A stretch of 64,000 nucleotides of DNA from Henricia sp. BOLD:AAB3569 (lineage: Eukaryota; Echinodermata; Asteroidea; Spinulosida; Echinasteridae). Below are positions 1-11,269 of the stretch, in pieces. A model generated the notes under the pieces. It had not been told where the DNA came from and searched no databases. It was given only the letters and a program-made list of their open reading frames with translations. Both the position numbers and the translations under genes were made by a program. Within the stretch, counting starts at the first letter, position 1, and each line of letters begins with the position of its first letter. Where the stretch lies: contig JBBELK010000303.1 in NCBI GenBank assembly GCA_037783545.1, positions 434,001-498,000 on the forward strand, written 5' to 3'.

Positions 1-30
1 ATCTTGGTACCCCTTCTTTCTACCCGGCAG

Positions 31-1196
31 TTTACACACTTCTGCTCGTCCGATTCCAGTCAAACTTGGCAGGTAGTTAGTACATCCCCTGAGGATGTGC
101 CACCATTGCATAATTTCACAGTCACGTGACCAGGTGTCGGATTACAGGCAGTCAAAAATCGGTGATTGTCATGTTTAAAAATCTGTAAAAAATCAACCGT
201 TTGAGATACAGAAAAAGTTTCTTCAGGGTTGACCTTATTTCACAGAGTACTACATTTAGTTTCCATGCAATGACCTTGGACCTCGCTTCCTTTTGGTCGA
301 AAACGAGGCTGGCTCGCCATTTAAAACTGGTAGTAGGTATTGAAATGGAGTCTTCTTTGTTAGTCTCAGGACCCCTTGGGCATTTAGAAAATATCAAAAG
401 TTAAGCCGTCACACAAAACAGCGCCCTCTAGCGACGAGTTGAAAAATGGCCAAAACGTATTTTGAACAGATGTCTGTGGCGAAGTTTTTGCAAATCGGCC
501 CAAAATTGGTACAGGTGTTCACCGAGGGTCAGTGAACATGCCCACACCTTCAAAAGTTTGATGACGTCACCAGGTGTCAAATTACAACCAGTTGAACATA
601 CATTCTTCTCACAGCTATATCTGGAGAACGAAAAGGCCGATGGATGTCAAAGTTTGTGTTTTAGGTTTGTTTTGACTTGGTCTAATGCATATTACCAGAA
701 AAATGTTGTGACGTCACTATGACGTCATCAAATAAGCGAGTTTGTTAAGCAAACATTTGCCAAGGTCGTTCACTTCCTGTATGGGTTATATGACCTTGAA
801 ACTTAGTAGGTTCCTAGACCTGGTCATTGACATATGACGTACCAAGTTACATTAGTATGACGTCATTTGTTGACTTGTTATTATTTTTTTAATATTGCAA
901 CAAATACACACATTGCAGTCATTTTTGTCATTATCTGAACTTGACGAAATCCCATAGACAATGCACGTGTTTTTCTAAGAGGCAATTCACACACTTCTAC
1001 ACGTCCGATTCCAGTCAATCTTGGCAGATAGTTAGTACATACCCTGAAGGTGTACCACCATTCCGTGGATTCATGGTCACGTGACCAGGTGTCGGATTAC
1101 AGACAGTCGAAAGTCGGTAATTATAATATTCAAAAATCTGTAAAAAATCAACCGTTTGAGATAAGGACAACATTTCTTCGGGTTTGACCTTAATTC
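31..1196 (+). repeat. Two diverged direct copies of a ~200-bp segment, ~950 bp apart
   Basis: The segment at about 31-233 recurs at about 985-1193 in the same orientation. Both copies share an ACACACTTCT start, a TTAGTACAT block, GTCACGTGACCAGGTGTCGG and an AAAAATCAACCGTTTGAGAT block. Part of the same unit (ACCAGGTGTC followed by AATTACA) also appears near 572, suggesting older internal copies. No credible coding sequence is present. It is either a local tandem duplication or two copies of a dispersed repeat. Confidence 0.7.
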
Positions 1197-1403
1197 ATTA
1201 AGTTTTTTTAAAGCTGAAAACCAGATAATTAAAAATGTCCGAAACAGCGTGTTTGTTTCTAACAAACACCACATTTCTAGTTTTATGGTGTTTTTGTCAC
1301 CACATCGTCCGTATTTTGCAGTGCTGCACGCACGGCCAGCGTGATTGCGTGATCAGTGCTATCCTGTACCTATAGAGGGCACACTTGCCATTGTCCAGTC
1401 TAG

Positions 1404-1458
1404 CAGGGGAGGGGGGCAGGGCTTTGCCGGGGGAGGGGGGGGCGGGGCTTCGCGGGGG
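1404..1458 (+). repeat. G-rich tract with G-quadruplex potential
   Basis: Several runs of 3 to 8 G lie within about 55 bases and repeat a GGGCGGGGCTTCG-like module. No gene is attached to it. Confidence 0.6.
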
Positions 1459-1812
1459 TGTGCCGCCCTAGCAAATGAAAAACCCTTGGAGAACACTGAT
1501 ACATGTATTACTGCATAATGACAAGTCAAGAGTGACTTACTACAATTACAACTCACCATATTGGGTGAGGCAGGAGGTACTGCCCATTATTCTCCGTCTT
1601 ATCTTCACCACCGTTTGCTTTGTGGGCATGCGGATGACTTGGTTCGTCACCAAAAACTGTCTTCTTTTTTGTTCTGAAATAAAAAATATAAAAAAAGTAC
1701 CGGTAAGCAGTTTAATGTAAGGCCATGTTGTAAAATTCTAAATGTGACATGTTGATAATATTTTACTTTCATTTTTGTGGTCCTGTTATTTTTTTATAGG
1801 CGTATAGACACA

Positions 1813-1872
1813 TACAGTAAACCTCGGATAAGTCGGATCCAACGGGACCAAGCGATTTTATCCGACTTAAGC
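1813..1872. repeat. Short inverted repeat resembling a pogo/Tigger-type transposon end
   Basis: The sequence reads CAGTAAACCTCGGATAAGTC, followed by TCCGACTTA about 25 bases on, forming TAAGTCGGA/TCCGACTTA arms. Similar CAGTAAACCTCGGATAAGTC-like ends are known to me from animal DNA transposons. No second end or transposase is visible nearby, so it is probably a remnant. Confidence 0.3.
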
Positions 1873-1922
1873 ATGAACATGTTATTTTTACACTACATTT
1901 TCATCTTCATACATGTACTTAA

Positions 1923-3239
1923 AGGTGTTATGCCGTGGAGAGAGGAATTATAATTATTTTTGCATGTTACTTTCTATTCTTTGATATATTAGTTATCGAT
2001 TTCATATCTCGTTTTACAATTTATATTAATAAAAAAAGTGAAAATTTAGGCTTAATTCCAACCCATGATTTTCCCGCCGCTGCGGGCAGCAAACAGATTT
2101 GGCCAAATTAGTGATGTCATTTTACGGAGACGTTTTTAGCCAAGAAAGGCTCGCGCACGATATCACTCCGCGCCAATACAATAGTCTGGTGCCGCACACA
2201 TTGTGTAAGAAGAAACCTGTGTTTGGTCTTGATCCCACCGCTATGGTCGGTATGCTCGCCCGCGTGCGTGCGTGATCAAGTGCTTTGTGAAGTACACGCC
2301 GAACGAACGGCCCGCCAGCCGGTATGGTTTCAGCGAGTGCGCGCTGAACATTCTCGTAAACTTGTTACATTGCATTCTTGACACAGTCACATCACAAGAC
2401 GCCCCCAAAACACTGCTGGATAAATGTTCTAGTGTTGGGATTAAATTTAACATACACAAGTATCAAATGAAGAGGAAAGAACAGGTCTAAGTTTTTACAC
2501 CAAACGGATATTTTAGGGTTTGATTTTCGTCTCAACAACGTACGTTCATGGTAAGTTTTACGATGAATATAAATTCCACATTTACATGGTCTAAAAATTT
2601 AGGCAATCGGCTCAAACAAACATGGTACATTTACCATAAAAACTTCCAGGGACAAAATAATTATTGACGAAAAAGGGTTGAGAAGAAGTTGGGAAAGAAA
2701 GAGAAAGCCGAGGCAGTACCGTTCCAGTTTCCTGTTGTCGACTTCGGTCGTCGATTCGAACACCGGACTCACGTTGTTCTCGGATTTATTCCTTGGTTAA
2801 TTCTGGCTCAAACTGATACGGTTCAACCATAGGAAATTCACTGGATGATTCTTCATCGCTGTCGTCATGAAATGAATGCGATGGGCAAGAAAAAAACATC
2901 GCTATCGCCATCGGAAAAAACGTCAACACTGGAGTCAATTGTCAACATGTTGTTCCAAAACGCCACGTTGTGGAATAACAAGAAACAGCCGTCGGCCGGA
3001 CGCTTCCGTAAAATGACGTCACGAATCCGTTGATTTTCCAATGTCAAACTTTTAGGCCCGACGGCTGTTGTTCAGATTTTGCTTCGAGTTTGGGCTGAAA
3101 AGTGGGCTAAAAACTGCTATTGTAAAAAAACATTCGCACAGCCAAATTTTCTTCTGAACAGTTTTCCTGGCATAATTAGATGTATTTAATGGTTTAATGT
3201 GTAATTTTGGTAAATTCCTCTCTCCACGGCATAACATCT
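1923..3239. mobile_element. TTAA-flanked inverted-repeat transposon, non-autonomous (~1.3 kb)
   Basis: The left end AGGTGTTATGCCGTGGAGAG and the reverse complement of the right end, AGATGTTATGCCGTGGAGAG, match over about 28 bp with one mismatch near the tip. Both ends abut TTAA (1919-1922 and 3240-3243), the target duplication used by Kolobok and piggyBac families. The interior has only short open frames (for example 2272-2490 and 2845-3033) that resemble no transposase I know. I infer a non-autonomous or decayed element; the superfamily is undecided. Confidence 0.75.
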
Positions 3240-3596
3240 TTAAGGCAGAAAAGCGAGAAAAATTGAATGTTGATTAAACTATTCTCACTTTGTTTCATAA
3301 GGCAGTAATTCAGAGTGTCTTGTTGAGCGTGTATGCGGCAATGAGTGTACTGACAAGACACCCACTCACTCATCGCTGCATGCACGCTCACAAAACCGCG
3401 CTACCGTGCGACAAATCGAGTCAGTATTTCACCCCTAGACACCGATAATCTCAAAACAGATCTGTATCTGAGCTCTATATTACCAGTGAATATTTTGTGT
3501 TAAAAAGACAAATTCGCCATGTTTTACAAGTTTGAAGCGGCCGAGAGCTGCACTCCCTGCAAAATCCCATTCATTTGTACACGATCAAACTTAGTG

Positions 3597-5331
3597 CATC
3601 TGGGCCATTCTCCGCTTAAGTGTTCAAGTTGGGAGTGACAATTGGCGAAATATTGACAACAATGAAAAAAACAAATATGGTCAAAATCGTAAAGTGTAAT
3701 AGCTCCAGAATATCAAACAAGGCATTGGTGATCTTTAACTCATCTACCTTTCTAGAAATACGAACACAAAGTCAGACCTTGTAAAACGTGTTTTAACAAC
3801 ATAACAGATACGTTACCACAATTCTACTTGTAGAAAATGCATGTCTGTGAATTGAGTATGATAAAGTTTAAACTGTGTGAATGGTGGTGTTAGGCCTCCT
3901 ATCGGACACATTGAAAACACGTCGGTTTAATTGACATTTTTGACTGGTAAATAATCCAAAACACGTTTTCCCCCCGTGTGTTGATGAAACAAATCAGGGT
4001 AAGTTCTGTCTGACATGGATGTCGACATAATTGTTCTCGCTTTATTCATTGCTCCCCGTCTTGCAGTTTTGATTAACCGCCGTAAACTAATCAACTGGTC
4101 ACGACAAATTCAACGAACATGAAATAACACAGATTTTTCTTCCCAAACTCAGACAACACGATAAATTATATAAGGATGTGTCTGGTAACGTATCTGGCAA
4201 ATCAAATTTGAAACAGCCAAAAAGAGTTACATATCGTAGTTAACAGCAGTAGTTATACACAAACACATGTCTTTTGTGATATTTGTATTAAGATAAAGGT
4301 AGAAAACTCAAAAATTCAAATTCTGTTTGGTAACGTATCTGGTTTCGGTAACGTATCTGGCGTAACGTATCTGTCCGGCCAATAATGAAACATGCTGTTA
4401 TTTCCAAACTCTGCTACCGTACACTAGATATATCGCTCCTTGATTGGTCATGGCCAGCCCACTATTGACTGGTATGGTGCAAGAGGGCTGATAAGGGTTG
4501 AAAACTCAAAAATTCAAATTCTGTTTGGTAACGTATCTGGTTTCGGTAACGTATCTCGCGTAACGTATCTGTCCGGCCAATAATTAAACATGCCGTCATT
4601 TCCAAATTCTGCTACCTTACACTACATCTATCGCTCCTTGATTGGTCATGGCCCAGCCCACTATTGACTGGTATGGTGCAATAGGGCTGATACCGCTGGG
4701 TTTCTCCAGAGGATAGGGGAATGTAGGTAACGTATCTGTCGCGACTCGTGCGTAACACGGTGGTTTTTGTCCAAGGAGAGGTCTATATTTTCTTAAGTGA
4801 AAACATTTATACTTTTGGCATATGTACAATATAATCACTGGTTTGGCCTGTTGCCTGGGCTAACTCTATGTGGATATTCCTCGAATGTAACATGTTCAGA
4901 TAGTTCAGAAAAAAACGGTAACGTATCTGGTTGTAAAATTGGCGACATGTATTTTCACGTGGCTGATGCAAAATTTATGAGTTCAACTTTTTTAATTCGT
5001 CATTGTGCAATGAGTACATACTATGAGCTTATAATGTAAAATGATAAACATTCGGTATGTCACCCCAGGAACGAACTGGAGCGTTTGTGTAAAATACACT
5101 TTGACCGGCGACATGAGGAAATCGCAACATATATGACCTTACTGTCACCATTTCTCAAATATTTGGTGGGTAACCATAATTTTACCCCATAAATTTCTTA
5201 AACAAATCCGAATCAAAATAAATTCACAATAAATTATTCTTTTAAATGATATCATCAGTCCGAAATGTGCAAGCGACACATAAATGGCAATTCTGAGCAC
5301 TTTAGCGGAGAATGGGCCATCTGTGCGGTGT
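3597..5331. mobile_element. Inverted-repeat-bounded element carrying about ten copies of GGTAACGTATCTG
   Basis: The left boundary (about 3597-3630, containing GGCCATTCTCCGCTTAAGTG) is mirrored at about 5300-5331 (reverse complement containing GGCCCATTCTCCGCTAAAGTG-like sequence). Inside, GGTAACGTATCTG or a near copy recurs at about 4187, 4330, 4344, 4358, 4525, 4539, 4553, 4727 and 4917, and inverted near 3809. Dense short motifs inside a terminal inverted repeat are characteristic of transposase-binding subterminal repeats in CACTA-like elements. No transposase frame is visible and the target duplication is unclear. Confidence 0.5.
4302..4693 (+). repeat. Tandem duplication of a ~196-bp unit
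   Basis: Two adjacent copies (about 4302-4496 and 4499-4693) begin AAAACTCAAAAATTCAAATT and end in GAGGGCTGATA-like or ATAGGGCTGATA-like sequence. They differ by scattered substitutions. Each carries three of the GGTAACGTATCTG-type motifs, so this duplication explains part of the motif cluster. Confidence 0.8.
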
Positions 5332-5542
5332 ACTAGAATTAAATCCCATCATGCACTACCCCATATACCACGCGCAGCGAATTGTGGGGGAACCGTAGAG
5401 GCACGTACTTCAGCAACAGCCTCTGACTGACACGAAAGCTTCTCAGTCGTCTTAAGAAAAACAATCTTTGCTGTGCTTTTTGACAATACATTTGAAATCT
5501 GATGAGATCTGAATGCCTAAAAATCATCCACCATTTTTACTT

Positions 5543-5660
5543 CTATAATAACCCATTAATAACCAGTGGCTGGATGTGCGTAGAATACCTCCTAAAATCC
5601 ATGACAATTTCCTTGGTCTTATTCACATTTAGTTCAAGAAATGAATGCATATTTTGAACA
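5543..5660 (-). pseudogene. Fragment of a non-LTR retrotransposon reverse transcriptase
   Basis: On the minus strand a short frame reads LNVNKTKEIVMDFRR and then IQPLVING. This is the conserved block just after the YADD active site in CR1/L2/Rex1-type LINE reverse transcriptases (the LN-x-KTKEM-x-DFR motif). Only about 35 residues survive. The fragment is joined directly to a copy of the TTAA-element family at 5660-5945. It is a dead insertion remnant. Confidence 0.65.
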
Positions 5661-5945
5661 AAACTTACAGCTGAATTTGGTGCAGTACTGCAGGAACAAA
5701 CTTTTAGGCCTATACGGCTGGAAATAAAACTAACTCGTAAGAACATGCGATTTATCAGAACCAGAAATCTGGTTTGGATAAATCATGTGAACTTGATTTT
5801 TTTTTAAATGCTCAAAAATTGCAAAATGTTGTGGTTTCTTTTCAGGATCTACTGTATTTGGTTTATTCCGGAAAGACCTTTAGAATCATGTACATGTATG
5901 GGTCTATTTCGAGCCCAAATGGCCCAACAAAGCCGGTGTGTTCCT
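5660..5945 (-). mobile_element. Truncated copy of the GACACACCGGC TTAA family
   Basis: The terminus GCCGGTGTGTTCC followed by TTTAA (ending about 5949) and the upstream blocks GGGTCTATTTCGAGCCCAAA and CTTTTCAGGAT match the other family members at 18766-19596, 50702-51502 and 59892-60729. The left half is missing and is replaced by the LINE fragment. The internal hairpin survives only in a diverged form around 5755-5790. Confidence 0.7.
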
Positions 5946-5981
5946 TTAACCAAGTATAAAACATATGCAGCGATTGCGCAA

Positions 5982-6216
5982 GGTTGTTCAGGGAAAAAAT
6001 ACCATACACCCTCGCCAGTTGATGAGACTCTATGCACTTTGGAGCATTACATAAAAAGTATAAATGTTTTCGAAGGAAAACTTTAAATTTGCTCACTGCT
6101 ACCGATACATGTAAATTCATGTTTCCTCACCATATATACACTTTCTTGGGTGTTATCTTGTCATATTATAAAGAATTAGTGGCGAGGGTGTATGGTATTT
6201 ATATCTTGTTCAGAAT
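5982..6216. mobile_element. Small inverted-repeat element (~235 bp)
   Basis: The left arm has TTGTTCAGGG and then ATACCATACACCCTCGCC. The right arm has GGCGAGGGTGTATGGTAT and then CTTGTTCAGAA. The arms are about 35 bp and imperfect, and the spacer is non-coding. A MITE-like element is the simplest reading. Confidence 0.6.
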
Positions 6217-6219
6217 TAT

Positions 6220-6800
6220 CATTCCCCCAACTCAAAAAAGGAATTTAAAAAAATAGTTACCTAACTTGCAAAAACAAAAATGAACGTGCTAAAAAATTGA
6301 AATACATGTACATATATACCTGAAGTGAGGTGCAAAGTTTGGTTTTTCGTTCTGACCCTCTTCTGCCGTTGTGCTTATTTTGGTGCGGGAGACATTCCAT
6401 GTTGATGATGTGTGCAGAAATTGTGCCTGCAGTATATTAAAACAAGGTATGAATTCTGTTTACTCGGAGTGCTAAGATGGCGTGTGTTAAAGACGGGTGT
6501 TTTTTCCGTACATATACATTAAACATAGAATAGATAGTTTGAAGAAAATTATCTCCTGGAATCAACGGATTCCCACTTGTGGACAGTGCAGTAAAATTTA
6601 GCAATTTTTCATTTTACCATCATCTCGGTAAAACATCCCAAAAAACAAGTCCAATGCGGACACGGCTTTTTAAAAAAAAAGTTGATCAGCAGCCGATTTC
6701 ACCAATGCCTGATGAGTCATTTTAGATATAAAAAATTATAATTAACTTCTAAACTCTTACAGGGCTCGAATTTCATGAAAAAAATCTGCTAGACCACAGG
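6220..6800. other. Unassigned non-coding stretch
   Basis: AT-rich sequence with no credible reading frame, repeat structure or RNA motif that I can recognise. Confidence 0.5.
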
Positions 6801-6801
6801 G

Positions 6802-9076
6802 TTATAGTAGGAGAGCGCAGCCTGTAGGTCCCGTGACCAAATTCTGGGAACAAAGGTTTGAAAGTGTTTTTGTGTTCCCTGATGAATACCGAACAATTTT
6901 GACTTGGGCTGCCCCCTTGAAAATGTCAGGCATTTCCGGGAGGGGTCAACAAAGGTCAAACAGGGGTCAAAATTCAAATATATTCCAATCGTGTCGATAT
7001 GCATATCAAATTACTCGACTAGTCATGAGGATTCCAAAAATGTATAGTTTGTTATACCTCCGACCTTAAATGAGGGCGCTGTGGTCAAAAACGTCGAAAG
7101 GTCAACGCACTTTTGACTGGTGGTCAAATTCACCAACACAGTTAACATTATCCGATTCTAATGATTTTAGTGTCTAATAATATGTTTTCTGACATGGCAA
7201 ATTCAACTAAGCAACTTTTAAAAGTAAAAGTGGTTGCCATAACCTTGAAATTTCAAAATGGCTGCTAAAAGGTTAACATAAATTAGCCAAAAACAACAAT
7301 TTTTTTCCCAAACCCATGGATAAGAAATTATTAAATGTTTGTCACCGAAACGTCACGAACAATTGAAACACTCCATTTTTAAAACAAATAATGATTTTTA
7401 ATTATGTGTATCCTTTTTCTTTATATGTTCGATATAATATTGTACGGTATACCATATAAAGTTTATAGGTAAATGATGATGATGGGCTGTGAATATCTGC
7501 AACAATATAGCTTCAACAACATGTTCCGTCATTGGGTAAAAGTTTATGGATGCAATGAAACTGACATTTTACGCTTGGTAAGTACCTCATTGAACCTTTC
7601 ATCCTTTTTTCAAATGTGATTGGACCAAAGACACAACAAAAAGTTAATATTTACAAAACAATTGATGGCTTAAACAAGGTTTAAATGGGCCAGAGCCCAT
7701 ATGGCAATATTATTACATTCCTCAAGCTAGTAATATTAATTGAGTATACAGGACATATAATACTCTGAATCATTGCGACCTTATTCCATGCTTGATGAAA
7801 ATTGGTCGATTTACTTGATCTTCTCTGACCCATATGAACAACTTGCGCGCATCTGCTCACTGAGCTCCGTGACCCTACGCTCAGCGCAGGAAAATGACAC
7901 GGAAAACAGCGCCGCACTGCAAACCTTTGTGAGTACATAAAAAGTACGTCTATGTTTCTCACCAACTCGCTACGCATTTCAAAGTACATGTACAGATAGT
8001 TTGGTTTTGTTTTTGAATATATGATGCACGGGGAAAAGGGGCTTTTTTCACTCAAAGAACAGGTGTTAAACCTCAAAATCGGCAAAGTCAATAAAGGTCA
8101 ACACGATTACTGATCATTTTTCAGTGGGTTGTCTCACTGAATTGAGTCGGAGAATTGAGTCATATGGGTCAGAGAAGATCAAGTAAATCGACCAATTTTC
8201 ATCAAGCATGAAATAAGGTCGCAATGATTCAGAGTATTATATGTCCTGTATACTCAATTAATATTACTAGCTTGAGGAATGTACGTTACATAATATTGCC
8301 ATATGGGCTCTGGCCCATTTAAACCTAGTTTAAGCCATCAATTGTTTTGTAAATATTAACTTTTTGTTGTGTCTTTGGTCCAATCACATATGAAAAAAAG
8401 TATGAAAGGTTCAATGAGGTACTTACCAAGCGTAAAATGTCAGTTTCATTGCATCCATAAACTTTTACCCAATGAGGGAACATGTTGTTGAAGCTATATT
8501 GTTGCAGATATTCACAGCCCATCATCATCATCATTTACCTATACACTTTATATGGTATACCGTACAATATTATATCGAACATGTGCTCTAAAGAAAAAGG
8601 ATACACATAATTTTAGCAGCCATTTTGAAATTTCAAGGTTATGGCAACCACTTTTACTTTTAAAAGTTGCTTAGTTGAATTTGCCATATCAGAAAACATA
8701 TTATTATACACTAAAATCATTAGAATCGGATAATGTTAACTGTGTTGGTGAATTTGACCACCAGTCAAAAGTGCGTTGACCTTTCGACATTTTTGACCAC
8801 AGCGCCCTCATTTAAGGTCGGAGGTATAACAAACTATACATTTTTGGAATCCTCGTGACTAGGCGAGTAATTTGATATGCATATCAACACGATTAGAATA
8901 TATTTGAATTTTGACCCCTGTTTGACCTTTGTTGACCCCTCCCGGAAATGCCTGACATTTTCAAGGGGGAAGCCCAAGTCAAAATTTTTCGGTATTCATC
9001 AGGGAACACAAAAACACTTTCAAACCTTTGTTCCCAGAATTTGGTCACGGGACCTACAGGCTGGTCTCCTACTATT
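6802..9076. mobile_element. Large foldback (long inverted repeat) element, ~2.3 kb
   Basis: The sequence from about 6802 to 7838 is repeated in reverse complement from about 8160 to 9076, with high identity throughout. The arms are about 1037 and 917 bp and flank a 320-bp loop. The left arm holds about 130 bp (around 7268-7404) that the right arm lacks; the junction lies between GCTGCTAAAA and TTATGTGTATCC. Open frames in the arms mirror each other and look non-coding. The architecture is that of a foldback transposon or a recent inverted duplication. Confidence 0.85.
7836..8144 (+). repeat. Dispersed ~310-bp repeat, copy 1 (loop of the foldback)
   Basis: It begins GCGCGCATCTGCTCACTGAG and ends GTGGGTTGTCTCACTGAATT. 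The same segment occurs in the same orientation at 27306-27624, more than 19 kb away and without the foldback arms. The loop is therefore an independently dispersed repeat. It has no RT, transposase or pol III boxes that I can see. Confidence 0.8.
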
Positions 9077-9318
9077 AGTAGCTTAAATAATTTACTGGAC
9101 GGACGCTATTTTTACAAGACCAAAGCCACAAGGAACATGGATTTACTGTTTGTTACATGTAGTTTAAAAATGCACTGGACCACTGGTCTAGTACGGTAGA
9201 GAAAGCACTAGACTAAGGCTTAAATTACTGGCCTCGGTCCACCGGTCCAGTGGGTATTTCGAGCCCTGTCTTAACCGTAAAATTTTGGGTAACTGCAAAA
9301 TGATGTATTGGGGCTTAA

Positions 9319-9450
9319 AGACACAGGCTCGTCAGCAATGCGCGCCCGCCAAATTCGTGCTCGAAACACGCAGCTCCATGCCTTTGCTATGGAGCTGCGT
9401 ATTGCGTGGCACACATTTGGCGGGCGCGCATTGCTGACGAGCCTGTGCCT
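9319..9450. mobile_element. Hairpin MITE, copy 1 (TTAA-flanked)
   Basis: This is a near-perfect palindrome. The left arm starts AGACACAGGCTCGTCAGCAA and the right arm ends TTGCTGACGAGCCTGTGCCT. The centre CAGCTCCATGCC...TATGGAGCTG pairs around a short loop. TTAA occurs at both edges (9315-9318 and 9451-9454). The same family occurs at 15821-15940 and 63186-63307. Confidence 0.85.
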
Positions 9451-9595
9451 TTAAGTCTATGGAACATGGCTAAAGGTATAAGGAAATTGTTGAATGTTCT
9501 TCACATTTAAATCACGTCCCTAATATTAACACATTTTGTTGGTTATGAAGTCGTATAAGGAGGATAAGTGGCGACCAGTAAACGGTACTTCCAGA

Positions 9596-9671
9596 CTATA
9601 CTAAAAGTATCGGCCTTTTTTCTTTTTTTGTGAAAATTATGTTATTATTAAGCCGATACTTTCAGTATAAC
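9596..9671. repeat. Short hairpin, ~20-bp arms
   Basis: TATACTAAAAGTATCGGC is mirrored by GCCGATACTTTCAGTATA across a T-rich spacer. There is no gene next to it. Confidence 0.6.
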
Positions 9672-9704
9672 TATTTTTTGTTCCTATAAAAAACGTGGAC
9701 CCAA

Positions 9705-9830
9705 ATGGAATCTTTAACCAAGTCTTTTTACAGGAAATTGCAATTTTTGGGTAAAATCAAATCTCTACACGTTCTACATACCGCCCTAGCCGTAATACTC
9801 TCAAAACTGGCGTACACACGTCCTTCAAAA
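9705..9830 (+). repeat. Third copy of the foldback-2 arm sequence
   Basis: It matches the outer arm of the 10350-11101 foldback in direct orientation. Shared blocks include TTTTTACAGGAAAT, AAATCTCTACACGTTCTACA and CTCTCAAAACTGGCGTACAC versus CTCTGAAAACTTACGTACAC. It is a solo arm or a duplicated end of the same family. Confidence 0.7.
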
Positions 9831-10062
9831 CCGATTATTCCAAGAAAAATCGTAGCAGATGTTAGTCTATTTAAAAGACTCTTTCAAAATGGTGCTATCT
9901 ACCACGCTTGCGAGAAACTGTGCTCGAAACGTCGAAAGAGGGCCCTATTCGATCGAGTCAGGCCGTCTGTTCGTGACACGTCCAGCGTTCGTTCCTGCCG
10001 TTCGGGCCCTTGTCGTGTGGCCCATGTCACGAACAGATCAAATATGCACATATGGAGGGCAT

Positions 10063-10175
10063 AGAGGTCAACACAAGCTAGACTGGTTCGCTGTTCTCAT
10101 ATTTACTCCCCTTCATATTATAAGACGAAGGGAAGTAAATATGAGGATGTGGAACCAGTCTAGTGTTGACATCTC
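10063..10175. mobile_element. Palindromic element with a TAGACTGGTTC core
   Basis: The left arm GTCAACACAAGCTAGACTGG plus TCATATTTACTCCC is mirrored by GGAAGTAAATATGA and CCAGTCTAGTGTTGAC around a 12-base loop. The same AGACTGGTTCC core recurs in hairpins at 14110-14225 and 51505-52260, suggesting a loose family. Confidence 0.7.
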
Positions 10176-10349
10176 CGCTCTCGCGCATGCGCATACATGG
10201 ATTTTTGGGCAAACAGTCTGTATTTTATCGCACGGGCCACGGAGGGTCTAAAGTTTGCCCCATGATTGCACCGAAACTAGACATCGGATCGATGCGTACT
10301 CTTCGGAATATTTACACGCTTGGGTGAGTGCAGCTATTGAGCAAATATC

Positions 10350-11101
10350 ATCGTTGCTCAAAATGGAATCATTAGGCACGTCATTTTACAGGAAATGGCT
10401 ATTTTTGGTAAAATCAAAATCTCTACACGTTCTACATACCTCCCTGGCCGTAATTCTCTGAAAACTTACGTACACACCTCCGTTTTTAACAATTTGACGA
10501 TCAAATTCGAACTTCATAACTACATCGGCTGGCATCGTGTTTTACAGAGGCCATAGCCTGCGCCTGCACAATGAATGGGGCTCGCCTATAACAGTTTCAA
10601 GCACCAGACCAGATCCAGCACGTACCATTTTTGGACGTGGGGGAATTTTTTTTAGTGCGCCACTGTGCGGTCAGTGAAGGCAGGATTCACTCCAAATTAC
10701 CACCAAACGGCTTTTTGTCAAAGCGACCCGCGTGGCAACTTTACGAGTGAAAAGTCATTTGAAGTGAATCCTTCATTCACTGACTGCACAGTGGCGCGCT
10801 AAAAAAAATCCCCCCTCGTCCAAAAAATGTACGTGCTGGATCTGGTCTGGTGCTTGAAACTGTTATAGGCGAGCCCCATTGCGCAGGCGCAGGCTATGGC
10901 CTCTGTAAAACACGATGCCAGCCGATGTAGTTATGAAGTTCGAATTTGATCGCCAAATTGTTAAAAACGGAGGTGTGTACGTAAGTTTTCAGAGAATTAC
11001 GGCCAGGGAGGTATGTAGAACGTGTAGAGATTTTGATTTTACCAAAAATAGCCACTTCCTGTAAAATGACTTGCCTAAAGATTCCATTTTGAGCAACGAT
11101 T
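10350..11101. mobile_element. Foldback element 2 (~0.75 kb, ~340-bp arms)
   Basis: The left arm (10350-10693) is mirrored by the right arm (10761-11101) with few differences. Examples are CGTTGCTCAAAATGGAATC versus its reverse complement at the right end, and GCACAGTGGCGCGC near the loop. The loop is about 67 bp. A solo copy of the outer arm lies at 9705-9830. No coding sequence is visible. Confidence 0.85.
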
Positions 11102-11134
11102 TTGATGGGAAAAAAAAGTGCTGATCTATCTTGA

Positions 11135-11182
11135 AAGTCACCCAGGCCGCCAAGATCAGCAAAAATCAGGCCTGGGTGACTT
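11135..11182. repeat. Small inverted repeat
   Basis: GAAAGTCACCCAGGCC is mirrored by GGCCTGGGTGACTTTC. The following CTTTCAGTATTTGGAAGTA is repeated directly near 11262. Confidence 0.6.
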
Positions 11183-11269
11183 TCAGTATTTGGAAGTAGG
11201 CGGAGACTACGACGCCCTGACCCTGTTCACGGGTCTGAGTAATACAGGAGGACTAGGCCTACTTTCAGT

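Noticed and set aside
7681..8091. 136-codon minus-strand frame in the large foldback
   Set aside because: It crosses the arm-loop boundary and partly repeats at 27131-27409 as repeat-derived sequence. No protein family resemblance.
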